Positions 5,792-12,774 of a stretch of 12,793 nt of DNA are shown piece by piece. The number at the start of each line of letters is the position of its first letter. The stretch's first letter is position 1. The notes beneath the pieces were generated by a model, which did no database searches, was not told where the DNA came from, and saw nothing but the letters and a program-made list of their open reading frames with translations. Origin of the DNA: DATECU01 sp035286745 (GTDB lineage Bacteria > Acidobacteriota > Vicinamibacteria > Fen-336); the NCBI GenBank assembly GCA_035286745.1, contig DATECU010000305.1:1-12793 (forward strand), read 5' to 3'. The translations under genes were made by a program, and so were the position numbers.

Positions 5792-7459
5792 ATGCGAAAG
5801 CTGTGCTGGAGCGTGATGGCGGTCCTGCTGCCGTTGACGGCGAGCGCCGGCGAGGGCTCGGCCGACCTGGTTCTCTCCGGGGGCAACCTGGTTACGCTGG
5901 ATCCGGCCCGGCCGCGAGCGACGGCGGTGGCCGTCCGGGGCGGGCGGATTGTGGCCGTCGGCGGGGAAGCCGAGGTTCGGCCATTCGTGGGCCCCGCCAC
6001 CCGTCGGATCGACCTCAAGGGGAGGACGGTCCTGCCGGGCCTGACCGATGCTCACGTCCACGTTATGGGCTTGGGTCAGGCGCGGGAGAGCCTGAGCCTG
6101 GTGGGCGCCCAGAGCCTGGACCAAGCGCTGCGGCGGGTGGCGGAGAAGGCGAAGGGCCTGCCGCCGGGGGAGTGGGTGCTGGGCCGAGGCTGGGATCAGA
6201 ACGACTGGCCCGAGAAGCGCTTTCCGACCGCCGCCGAGCTGGACCGGGTTTCCGGCGATCGTCCGGTGTTTCTGGTTCGCGTCGACGGTCATGCCGGCTG
6301 GGCCAACTCCAAAGCGCTGGCCCTCGCGGGCGTGGACCGGGGGACACCCGATCCGCCGGGGGGACGCATCATCCGAGGCCCCGACAACGCGCCCGCCGGG
6401 GTCCTGGTGGATGCCGCGCAGGGTCTGGTCGCCGCCAAGATTCCTGCCGCTTCCCGGGACACCCGCAAGCGGCACTTGGCGCTGGGTCTCAAGGCCGCTG
6501 CCGAAGCCGGGCTCACCTCGGTGCACGACGCGGGCGTCGATCTTGACGACGTGGCGCTCTACAAGGAACTGCTGGCGGAGCAGGCCCTGCCCATCCGTGT
6601 CTACGTTATGCTCCGCGGACCTCGGGAGTTCCTGGCCCGAGGCGGGGCTTTGAAGCCGGAGGTCGGGCTGGGGGACGGCCGACTCTCGATTCGGGCCATC
6701 AAGGCGGTGGCGGACGGTGCCCTGGGCTCCCGGGGGGCGCTGCTCCTGGCTCCCTACTCCGACGAGCCGGGAGTGAGCGGCCTGCTCACCTTCGACCAGG
6801 CGGACTTCGGGCGGCTCCTGGAACGGGCCGCGGTCCAGGGCTTCCAGGTGGCCACCCACGCCATCGGCGACGCCGCCAACCGTTTGGTGCTCGACGCCTA
6901 CCAGAAGGCCCTGGCCGGCAACGGGGCCGCTCACCGCTTCCGAGTCGAGCACGCCCAGATCCTGGCCCTCGCCGACGTCCCTCGCTTCAAGGCGCTGGGC
7001 GTGATCCCGTCCATGCAGCCCACCCACTGCACCAGCGACATGTACTGGGCGGAAGACCGCGTGGGCGCCGAACGTGGCAAGGGCGCCTACCTGTGGAAGA
7101 CCTTCCTGAAGCAGGGGGTACCGGTGGCCGGGGGCAGCGATGCGCCGGTGGAGTCGATCGCGGTCCTTCCCGGCATCCATGCAGCCATCACCCGACAGGA
7201 TGCCAAGGGCTGGCCCCCGGAGGGTTGGCACCCCGAGGAGAGCGTCACTCCCCTGGAAGCCGTGCAGGTGTTCGCGAGAGACGCGGCGTTCGCGGCTTTC
7301 GAGGAGGCGGATCGGGGCAGCATTGCCCCCGGCAAGCGGGCCGACTTCACGGTGCTGACCCGCGACGTCACCACCATCGCGCCTGCCGAGGTCCTGAAGA
7401 CGGAGATCTCGCTCACCATGGTGGGTGGAGAGGTCGTCTACCAGGCCCCGGGCCGGTAG
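5792..7459 (+). CDS. exported YtcJ-type metal-dependent amidohydrolase (amidohydrolase family 3)
   Basis: This 555-residue enzyme has a signal peptide (cleavage likely after ASA, residue 19), so it acts in the periplasm or outside. The order of motifs is that of amidohydrolase-3/YtcJ proteins. An N-terminal beta-sandwich strand reads ADLVLSGGNLVTLD, and the metal motif TDAHVH carries His88 and His90. Further motifs are GRGWDQNDWP, KAVADGALGSRGALL (Lys304, the candidate bridging residue), THAIGDAAN (His356), RVEHAQI (His387) and GGSDAPVES (Asp450). The C-terminal part SIAPGKRADFTVL rebuilds the small domain. All expected metal ligands are present and the length is usual, so it should be active. 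Relatives hydrolyse N-substituted formamides or other C-N bonds, but most have unknown substrates. It is the second gene of a pair with the propeller lipoprotein. Confidence 0.93.
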   Translation: MRKLCWSVMAVLLPLTASAGEGSADLVLSGGNLVTLDPARPRATAVAVRGGRIVAVGGEAEVRPFVGPATRRIDLKGRTVLPGLTDAHVHVMGLGQARESLSLVGAQSLDQALRRVAEKAKGLPPGEWVLGRGWDQNDWPEKRFPTAAELDRVSGDRPVFLVRVDGHAGWANSKALALAGVDRGTPDPPGGRIIRGPDNAPAGVLVDAAQGLVAAKIPAASRDTRKRHLALGLKAAAEAGLTSVHDAGVDLDDVALYKELLAEQALPIRVYVMLRGPREFLARGGALKPEVGLGDGRLSIRAIKAVADGALGSRGALLLAPYSDEPGVSGLLTFDQADFGRLLERAAVQGFQVATHAIGDAANRLVLDAYQKALAGNGAAHRFRVEHAQILALADVPRFKALGVIPSMQPTHCTSDMYWAEDRVGAERGKGAYLWKTFLKQGVPVAGGSDAPVESIAVLPGIHAAITRQDAKGWPPEGWHPEESVTPLEAVQVFARDAAFAAFEEADRGSIAPGKRADFTVLTRDVTTIAPAEVLKTEISLTMVGGEVVYQAPGR

Positions 7460-7470
7460 CGCAGCGGGCA

Positions 7471-7476
7471 TATACT
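7471..7476 (+). promoter_or_regulatory. -10 element TATACT placed for a leaderless transcript of the aldehyde dehydrogenase gene
   Basis: TATACT ends 8 nt before ATG 7485, inside the 25-nt gap after the amidohydrolase stop. There is no Shine-Dalgarno before the ATG and no recognisable -35. The layout repeats that at 4867-4872, indicating a separate transcript for ALDH and the two-component genes. Confidence 0.55.
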
Positions 7477-7484
7477 GGCGGTCT

Positions 7485-9152
7485 ATGGCCACCGCAGCCC
7501 AGCCGTCTTCGGGCGAACGCCCGGTCTTCCACTCCTGGGTCGCCAATCGCGAGGTGCCAGGCGAGGCGGGCGCTCGCGACGTCCTGAGTCCTTCCACCGC
7601 TAGGCCCTTTGCCCAGGCGAGCCTGCTCTCCGCCGAGCAGGCCTCGTCGGCCATCTCCGCCGCTCTTCAGGCGTTTCCCGCCTGGAGCGCTCTCTCGCTC
7701 CGGGAGCGCGGCCGGCATCTGCTGGCGCTCCGGGAGCGGCTGCTCCTGAAGTCGGAAGAGATTGCCGACCTGGTGGCCGAGGAGCAGGGGAAGCCGGTGG
7801 CCGAAGCCCACCTGGTGGAGATCTTCCCTTCCCTCGAATGCCTGAAGCACCTGGGCGAGCACGCCGAGGACCTGCTGGGCGAGGACCCGGTGGATGCCGA
7901 GGTTCTCCTCTTCGCGCACAAGGACTGCCGCCTCCTCTATGCGCCTTACGGCGTCGTGCTGGTGATCACCCCCTGGAACTACCCCCTGTCCATCTCCCTC
8001 ACCGGGGTGGCGGCGGCGCTGGTCGCCGGCAACACGGTGGTCCTGAAGCCGGCGCCGGCCACCACCTTGATCGGCCTCAAGCTCGGCGAGCTGTGCCGGG
8101 ACGCGGGACTGCCCCCGGGGGTGGTGAACGTGCTGGCGCTAGACGACGTCCTGGCCCCGACCCTGGTCGAGGACCCACGCCTGGGCAAGATCGTCTTCAC
8201 CGGCAGCGTGGCCACCGGCAAGAAGGTGATGGCCGGGGCCGCCAAGCACCTGACTCCAGTGGTTCTGGAGCTCGGGGGCAAGGACGCGGCGATCGTGTGC
8301 CGGGACGCCCGTCTGGAGCAGGCGGCCCGGGGCATCGTGTGGGGCGCTTTCCTGAACGCCGGTCAGACCTGCGCTTCGGTGGAGCGGGTCTACGTCGAGG
8401 CGCCGGTGGCGGAGGCCTTCGTCGCTCAGGTGGTGGCGGAGACCAGGACCTTGCGTCAGGGGGATCCCCGGGCCGCCGAGGTGGACCTGGGCCCCATGAC
8501 CCTGGAACGACAGCGCACCCTGGTGGAAGAGCACGTGGCCGACGCGGTGGCCAAGGGGGCCAGGGTCCTGACCGGCGGAGCCCGGGGTGACGGGCCGGGC
8601 TACTTCTATCCACCTACCGTGCTGGTGGATGTCGATCACAGCATGCGCATCATGCGTGAGGAGACCTTCGGACCGGTGCTGCCGATCATGAAGGTGGAGT
8701 CGTTGGACGAAGCCATTCGTCTGGCCAACGACAGCGACTATGGGCTGACCGCCAGCGGCTGGACCCGGAGCGCCGACACCGCCCGCCGCCTGCAACGGGA
8801 ACTTTCCGCCGGGGTGGTGACCATCAACGACTGCGTGGCCAGCTTCGCCGAGCCCACGGCACCCTGGGGCGGCTTCAAGCAAAGTGGCGTCGGCCGCACC
8901 CACGGCATGGCCGGCCTGCGGGAGATGGTGCAGGTCAAGTACGTGAGCCGGGACACTTCGCGGCGGCCTCTGGTCTGGTGGTTCCCCTACGGCGACGCCT
9001 TCCGGCGCTTGATGGTGATCCAGGCCCGCGCCTTTCACGCCCGATCCTTGCTCCGCCGGCTGCTCGCTCAGGCCGCCATCCTGCGCTTCGGGCGCTTCTG
9101 GAAGCGGGCCAACCTGCCCGGCGTGCTGCTGAACCTCGACAAGTTGTTCTAG
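7485..9152 (+). CDS. NAD(P)-dependent aldehyde dehydrogenase with C-terminal extension
   Basis: This 555-residue protein oxidises an aldehyde to the carboxylate. The full set of ALDH signatures is present: ITPWNYP (Asn164), VLKPAP (Lys188, cofactor binding), IVFTGS (238-241), LELGGKD (general base Glu262), NAGQTCAS (nucleophile Cys296), EETFGPVLP (Glu393) and PWGGFKQSGVGR. The start at 7485 is chosen because the in-frame ATG at 7425 lies inside the amidohydrolase gene. About 60 residues follow the point where most ALDHs end (from about 496). This tail has WWFPYG, several Arg/Lys and hydrophobic stretches, and could be an amphipathic membrane-association segment. The kinase gene begins 2 nt after the stop, so ALDH and the two-component system are probably one operon. 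The family cannot be narrowed to one substrate; fatty or semialdehydes are options. Confidence 0.95.
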   Translation: MATAAQPSSGERPVFHSWVANREVPGEAGARDVLSPSTARPFAQASLLSAEQASSAISAALQAFPAWSALSLRERGRHLLALRERLLLKSEEIADLVAEEQGKPVAEAHLVEIFPSLECLKHLGEHAEDLLGEDPVDAEVLLFAHKDCRLLYAPYGVVLVITPWNYPLSISLTGVAAALVAGNTVVLKPAPATTLIGLKLGELCRDAGLPPGVVNVLALDDVLAPTLVEDPRLGKIVFTGSVATGKKVMAGAAKHLTPVVLELGGKDAAIVCRDARLEQAARGIVWGAFLNAGQTCASVERVYVEAPVAEAFVAQVVAETRTLRQGDPRAAEVDLGPMTLERQRTLVEEHVADAVAKGARVLTGGARGDGPGYFYPPTVLVDVDHSMRIMREETFGPVLPIMKVESLDEAIRLANDSDYGLTASGWTRSADTARRLQRELSAGVVTINDCVASFAEPTAPWGGFKQSGVGRTHGMAGLREMVQVKYVSRDTSRRPLVWWFPYGDAFRRLMVIQARAFHARSLLRRLLAQAAILRFGRFWKRANLPGVLLNLDKLF

Positions 9153-9154
9153 TC

Positions 9155-10126
9155 GTGGCTTCCGGGTCCCAACTCTCAGCCGCCAAACGACCCAAGTGGT
9201 TCCACATCACCATGGGCGTGGTGTTGATTCTGGTCACCGTTGCCCTCTGGGTCTTCTGGCAGATCCTGGGGGCCGAGGCCACCAGGATCTCGACCGGCAG
9301 CACCTTGCGTTGGGTGGTCTACTTCTTCGGCACCGTGCTCTTCCTGCTGCTGCTCGGCGGGCTGGGGCTGATGATCGTGCTGCTGGTGCGTGAGGTGCGC
9401 CTGAACGAGCGGCAGTCCAACTTCGTGAGCGCGGTCACCCACGAGCTCAAGACCCCGGTGGCGTCGCTCCGGCTCTATCTCGATACCCTGGAGCTGCGCG
9501 AGGTCCCGGACCAGAGGCGGCGCGAGTTCTATCACACCATGCGCGAGGACCTGGATCGGCTGAACGCCACCATCAACAACGTGCTGAACGCCGCCATGTA
9601 CACCGACCGGCCGGTGGTGGAGCCAAGGCCCCTGGACCTGGTCCGACTGGTGCGCCGGGCGGTGGAACTCACCCGGACCCGCCACCAGTTGGCGAAGGAT
9701 GCGGTGACCTTGACCGCGCCCGAGTCGCTTACGGTGCGCGGCGACACCACCGCCCTGGAGACGGCGGTGCTCAACCTGCTCGACAACGCCGTCAAGTACT
9801 CGAAGGAGAAGGTGAAGATCGAGGTGGAGCTGGCGTTGACCGTGACCGGGGAAGCCCGGCTCCGGGTGAGGGATCACGGCATCGGCATGAGCCGCGCCCA
9901 CCTGCGTTTTGTGTTCAACCGCTTCTATCGCATCGGATCCGAGGTGAGGCGCAGCCGCACCGGGACCGGGCTCGGCCTCTTCATCGTCAAGTCGGTGGTC
10001 AAGGCGCACAAGGGGACCATTGCCGCCGAGAGTCCCGGAGCCGACAAGGGGGCGACCTTCACCATCACCCTGCCCGGGGTGATGACCGCCGAGGAGGCAT
10101 CGAGGAGCATGGCCGCACATGGCTGA
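9155..10126 (+). CDS. sensor histidine kinase with minimal extracytoplasmic loop
   Basis: GTG 9155 lies 2 nt after the ALDH stop and gives 323 residues, including the basic KRPKW before the first membrane helix; ATG 9212 would remove that segment. Two helices (about 18-38 and 53-78) flank a loop of only about 14 residues, so there is no room for a periplasmic sensor domain, and no HAMP domain follows. The HisKA motif VTHELKTP has phospho-acceptor His96. The HATPase domain shows N-box NLLDNAVKYS (Asn207/Asn211), G1 RDHGIGM (Asp240) and G2 GTGLGLFIVK (270-279). All catalytic parts are intact. Kinases of this shape often sense within the membrane or through a partner protein. It phosphorylates, by inference, the regulator encoded by the overlapping next gene. 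Confidence 0.93.
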   Translation: MASGSQLSAAKRPKWFHITMGVVLILVTVALWVFWQILGAEATRISTGSTLRWVVYFFGTVLFLLLLGGLGLMIVLLVREVRLNERQSNFVSAVTHELKTPVASLRLYLDTLELREVPDQRRREFYHTMREDLDRLNATINNVLNAAMYTDRPVVEPRPLDLVRLVRRAVELTRTRHQLAKDAVTLTAPESLTVRGDTTALETAVLNLLDNAVKYSKEKVKIEVELALTVTGEARLRVRDHGIGMSRAHLRFVFNRFYRIGSEVRRSRTGTGLGLFIVKSVVKAHKGTIAAESPGADKGATFTITLPGVMTAEEASRSMAAHG

Positions 10127-10826
10127 CCGGATCCTGATCGTAGAAGACGAAGCGCACCTGGCCCAGGGCATCCGCTTCAACCTGGAGCTCGAGGGCTATG
10201 AGGTCGAGGTGATCGACGACGGCAACGCGGCCCAGGCGCGCCTCACCGCGCCCCCCGCCGATGAAGAAGGCTTCGACCTGGTGGTGCTCGACGTGATGTT
10301 GCCCGGCACCGACGGCTTCGCGGTGGCGCGGGCCATGCGTAAGGCGGGCAACTTCACCGCGGTCTTGATGCTCACCGCCAAGGGCCTGCCGGCCGACGTG
10401 GTGACGGGCCTGGAGGCGGGGGCCGACGACTACCTGCCCAAGCCTTTCGACCTGCAGGTGTTGTTGGCCCGGGTGAAGGGCCTGCTGCGGCGCCGCGACT
10501 GGACCCGCGGTCCGGCAGATGAGCCGGCGACGGCCGAGATCGGCGAGGCCTTGGCGGACTTCCGGAACTTCGAGATCGAGGTTCGCGGTGAGCGCTTCCC
10601 CATGACGGTGCTCGAAACCATGCTGCTCAAGCTGCTGTGGCAGAACGCGGGCCAGGTGGTCGCCAAGGGCGACATCTTGCAGAAGGTCTGGAACCTGAAT
10701 CCCGATACCGAGACCCGCGCCGTCGACAATTTCATCGTGCGCTTGAGGCGCCACCTGGAGAAGGACCCCGCCCACCCCACCCACCTGCTCACGGTGCGGG
10801 GCGCCGGCTACAAGCTCGTCGTCTAA
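10119..10826 (+). CDS. OmpR/PhoB-family response regulator
   Basis: This 235-residue protein is the cognate regulator of the kinase just upstream; the ATG overlaps the kinase stop by 8 nt, so translation is probably coupled. The receiver domain (about 1-120) has the acidic pair Glu9/Asp10, phospho-acceptor Asp58 in VVLDVMLPG, Thr86 and Lys108 in YLPKPF. A linker (about 124-142) leads to an OmpR-type winged-helix DNA-binding domain. There WNLNPDTETRAVDNFIVRLR includes the recognition helix, and the wing hairpin is TVRGAGYKL. All residues needed for phosphorylation and DNA binding are present. Targets are unknown; the ALDH operon itself is a natural candidate, but I saw no direct repeat in its upstream gap that would serve as an operator. 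Confidence 0.95.
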   Translation: MADRILIVEDEAHLAQGIRFNLELEGYEVEVIDDGNAAQARLTAPPADEEGFDLVVLDVMLPGTDGFAVARAMRKAGNFTAVLMLTAKGLPADVVTGLEAGADDYLPKPFDLQVLLARVKGLLRRRDWTRGPADEPATAEIGEALADFRNFEIEVRGERFPMTVLETMLLKLLWQNAGQVVAKGDILQKVWNLNPDTETRAVDNFIVRLRRHLEKDPAHPTHLLTVRGAGYKLVV

Positions 10827-11035
10827 CGTAAGCCACAGAGATGCGGAGGCACAGAGAAGCAGAAGAAGACACCGCCGGCCAGAAGCGGAACATGCGGCGA
10901 TAGGTGTCCGACGCGCGACTCGCGAGGCCGGAACCTGGCGATCAGCGATCGGCACTCAGCGTCCAGCAACGGATGGCGTCCGAGCCCGTGGGACGCAGCA
11001 GTCAGCTACCGCAGGGTGCAGCGCGCCCCAACCTC
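10827..11035. other. non-coding stretch with repeat-like sequence between response regulator and moaD
   Basis: These 209 bases hold no supportable gene; the open frame from 10904 has no protein character. The left part (about 10831-10870) is A/G-rich with two CACAGAG copies (GCCACAGAGATGCGG then AGGCACAGAGAAG), like dispersed intergenic repeats that I recall from several phyla. The middle (about 10937-10965) has GCGATCAGCGATCGG. This is the only part of the window that looks like non-genic repeat sequence. It should contain the 3' ends of both converging transcripts, yet I see no strong terminator hairpin. Confidence 0.5.
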
Positions 11036-11281
11036 CTAGCCGCCGCTGACGGGGGGGATGAAGACCACCTCGTCGCCTTCGGCCAGGGGCGCGTCGAACG
11101 CCGCATAGCGCCGATTCACCGCCGCCGCCAGGCTGCGCCGCCGCAGGGCCAGGGTCGGGTGCTCTTTCACCAGGTGGCGCCACACGTCCTCAGGGGTGGC
11201 CGGCTCCGGCAGCTCCAGCTCCAGCTCGGAGCGACCCAGGGCGTCCCGGAGCACGGCGAAGAGGCGGACCCGCACCTTCAT
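11036..11281 (-). CDS. moaD: MoaD, molybdopterin synthase sulfur-carrier subunit
   Basis: Eighty-one residues from ATG 11281 match the usual MoaD length. The beta-grasp pattern is clear: a first strand MKVRVRLFAVLRDALG, the helix region PEDVWRHLVKEHP, AAVNRRYA, the acidic turn LAEGDEVVFIPPVSGG, and a C-terminal Gly-Gly at 80-81. That Gly-Gly is adenylated by MoeB-type enzymes and converted to a thiocarboxylate. The thiocarboxylate supplies sulfur to cyclic pyranopterin monophosphate within MoaD-MoaE molybdopterin synthase. The longer frame reaching 11407 would run through the moaA start region and is not credible. ThiS is the main alternative, but the sequence style and the divergent moaA 95 nt away favour MoaD. 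Its partner moaE is not in the window. Confidence 0.92.
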   Translation of the reverse strand: MKVRVRLFAVLRDALGRSELELELPEPATPEDVWRHLVKEHPTLALRRRSLAAAVNRRYAAFDAPLAEGDEVVFIPPVSGG

Positions 11282-11325
11282 GGCCCCCAAGGTACGACCG
11301 ATTAGGGGGCGCGCGCAAGCGGCCT

Positions 11326-11367
11326 TAGACTTGAAGGTCGGCCTCAGCCAGCAGGCCCGGACAGGGG
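11326..11367 (+). promoter_or_regulatory. candidate -10 and ribosome-binding site deciding the moaA start
   Basis: TAGACT at 11326-11331 resembles a -10 hexamer in the divergent moaD-moaA gap. AGGGG at 11363-11367 is a Shine-Dalgarno 8 nt before GTG 11376. Together they favour the GTG over the upstream in-frame ATG at 11196, which lies inside moaD on the other strand. Confidence 0.45.
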
Positions 11368-11375
11368 AATCGGGA

Positions 11376-12371
11376 GTGCCCAAGGACCGCTTCGGACGCG
11401 AGATCAACTACCTCCGGATCTCGGTGATCGATCACTGCAACCTGCGCTGCGTCTACTGCATGCCGCTCAAGGGCCTGAGCTTCATCCCCTCTCCCGAGCT
11501 GCTCACCGCCGAAGAGATCGAGCTCACGGCTCGCGCCGCGGTTCGGCTCGGCTTCCGGAAGTTCCGCTTGACGGGCGGTGAGCCCACGCTCCGGCCCGAT
11601 ATCGTGAACATCGTGGAGCGGCTGAGCGCGGTCTCCGGGGTCGAGGACCTGGCGATGACCACTAACGGCATCCTGCTGCCGCGAATGGCGGAACGCCTGG
11701 CCGGGGCCGGCCTCACCCGCCTCAACATCCACGTGGACACCTTCAACCCCGAGCGGCTCAAGAAGCTGATGCGCTTCGGCACCCTGGAGGAGATCGAAGC
11801 CGGGATCCAGGCGGCCGAAGCGGCTGGGCTTCTGCCCATCAAGATCAACTGCGTGGTCACCCGCGACTACAACGAGACCGACGTGGTGGACATGGCGCGG
11901 CGGGCCCGGGAGCGGGGCTGGCACGTGCGCTTCATCGAGCTCATGCCGTTGGGTGGCGGCGAGGCCGCCCACATAGCGCTCTCCCAGTACGTGCCCTCTC
12001 GGGAGAGCCGGGAGCGGATCGAAGCCGCGCTGGGTCCGCTGCTGCCGATCCCGGGCGGCGATCCGGCCGACGAGGCGCGCAACTACCGCTTCCAGGGCTC
12101 GCCCAACGGCGAGGTGATCGGCTTCATCAGCCCGGTGAGCGAGCCCTACTGCGGAAGCTGCAACCGCATGCGTCTCACCGCCGACGGCAAGTTCCATCTC
12201 TGCCTGCTGAACGACGACGAGCTGGACGTGAAGGCGGCGATCCGCTCGGGGGGCGGCCTGGAGGCGGTGGAGGCCATCCTGGCCAAGGCGGTCGCCGCCA
12301 AGCCCACCGGTCATCGCCTGGAGGAGGGGGTCTCCACCGAGGTCCGCTCCATGTTCCAGATCGGCGGCTAG
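11376..12371 (+). CDS. moaA: MoaA, GTP 3',8-cyclase (radical SAM enzyme of molybdenum cofactor synthesis)
   Basis: MoaA converts GTP to 3',8-cyclo-7,8-dihydro-GTP, the first step of molybdenum cofactor synthesis, in the cytoplasm. From GTG 11376 the protein has 331 residues, normal for the family. The radical SAM cluster motif CNLRCVYC uses Cys21, Cys25 and Cys28; FRLTGGEPTLRPD (about 63-75) binds S-adenosylmethionine. The second, substrate-binding cluster motif YCGSCNRMRLTADGK has Cys259 and Cys262 with Cys276 in HLCLL, and Arg264/Arg266 near the GTP site. The C-terminus MFQIGG ends with the Gly-Gly dipeptide required in this enzyme. Every signature expected of an active MoaA is present. It is divergent from moaD with a 94-nt gap and is not co-transcribed with other moa genes here. 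Confidence 0.97.
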   Translation: MPKDRFGREINYLRISVIDHCNLRCVYCMPLKGLSFIPSPELLTAEEIELTARAAVRLGFRKFRLTGGEPTLRPDIVNIVERLSAVSGVEDLAMTTNGILLPRMAERLAGAGLTRLNIHVDTFNPERLKKLMRFGTLEEIEAGIQAAEAAGLLPIKINCVVTRDYNETDVVDMARRARERGWHVRFIELMPLGGGEAAHIALSQYVPSRESRERIEAALGPLLPIPGGDPADEARNYRFQGSPNGEVIGFISPVSEPYCGSCNRMRLTADGKFHLCLLNDDELDVKAAIRSGGGLEAVEAILAKAVAAKPTGHRLEEGVSTEVRSMFQIGG

Positions 12372-12415
12372 GGAGGGCCCGGGGCCCGCTGGCTCCGGTC
12401 GCCGCGGCCGAGTGG

Positions 12416-12436
12416 TAGCATCAGGCTGACGGGAGG
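12416..12436 (+). promoter_or_regulatory. candidate -10 and ribosome-binding site of the DUF433 gene
   Basis: TAGCAT at 12416-12421 resembles a -10 hexamer, and GGGAGG at 12431-12436 is a good Shine-Dalgarno 8 nt before ATG 12445. The -10 call is weak because no -35 is seen; the ribosome-binding site is firm. The gene can therefore be expressed apart from moaA, whose stop is 73 nt upstream. Confidence 0.45.
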
Positions 12437-12444
12437 TTGTCTCG

Positions 12445-12771
12445 ATGACCCGCCGGGAGCTGGAGAGGGAACTGGACGGCCTGAGCAAGGCCGACAAGGC
12501 GGCGGTGGTTCAACGTCTGGCGCTCGAGATCGCCGACGCCTGGCCGGGAATCGAACAGAGTCGCGACATCGCCGGGGGCGCCGCTTGTCTGGTGCGGACG
12601 AGGATCCCGGTCTGGGTTCTCGAGAGCTACCGGCGCTTGGGTTGGAGCGAAGCCCGCCTGCTCACCAACTACCCAACGCTTCGCGCGCTCGACCTGGTGC
12701 AGGCGTGGGCCTACGCCGATGTGCATGGCGAGGAAATGGACGCTGCCATCGCCGCCAACGAGGCTGCCTGA
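12445..12771 (+). CDS. DUF433 antitoxin-like protein
   Basis: This 108-residue protein has an N-terminal helical extension (about 1-36, LERELDGLSKADKAAVVQRL) ending in WPGIE, then the DUF433 core. The core shows GGAACLVRTRIPVWVLE (44-60) and RLGWSEARLLTNYPTLRALDL (64-84), followed by a helical end rich in Ala and acidic residues. DUF433 folds as a small helical, homeodomain-like unit and is usually encoded just before a DUF5615 PIN-like protein. The pair is regarded as a type II toxin-antitoxin system in which DUF433 would bind DNA and neutralise the toxin. The first codons of such a partner follow here. Toxin neutralisation is inferred from family and position. Confidence 0.85.
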   Translation: MTRRELERELDGLSKADKAAVVQRLALEIADAWPGIEQSRDIAGGAACLVRTRIPVWVLESYRRLGWSEARLLTNYPTLRALDLVQAWAYADVHGEEMDAAIAANEAA

Positions 12772-12774
12772 TCG

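Noticed and set aside
7451..7490. GGTAGCGCAGCGGGC resembling a tRNA D-arm
   Set aside because: No acceptor-stem pairing, anticodon arm or T-arm follows; the sequence continues as the start of the ALDH gene.
5666..7654. 662-codon open frame on the minus strand opposite the amidohydrolase
   Set aside because: Antisense shadow of a gene with all catalytic motifs; the translation shows no recognisable fold and spans two gene junctions.
7696..7738. Two copies of the palindrome CGCTCCGGGAGCG 30 nt apart
   Set aside because: They lie inside the ALDH coding sequence and encode a repeated Leu-Arg-Glu-Arg in one helix, so the protein explains the repeat.
11282..11407. N-terminal extension of MoaD
   Set aside because: The extra 42 residues overlap the moaA start and promoter region, while ATG 11281 gives the standard 81-residue protein.
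12400..12450. GGCCGAGTGGTAGC resembling the D-arm of a Ser or Leu tRNA
   Set aside because: No T-loop sequence or matching 3' acceptor strand is found, and the region runs into the DUF433 ribosome-binding site and gene.
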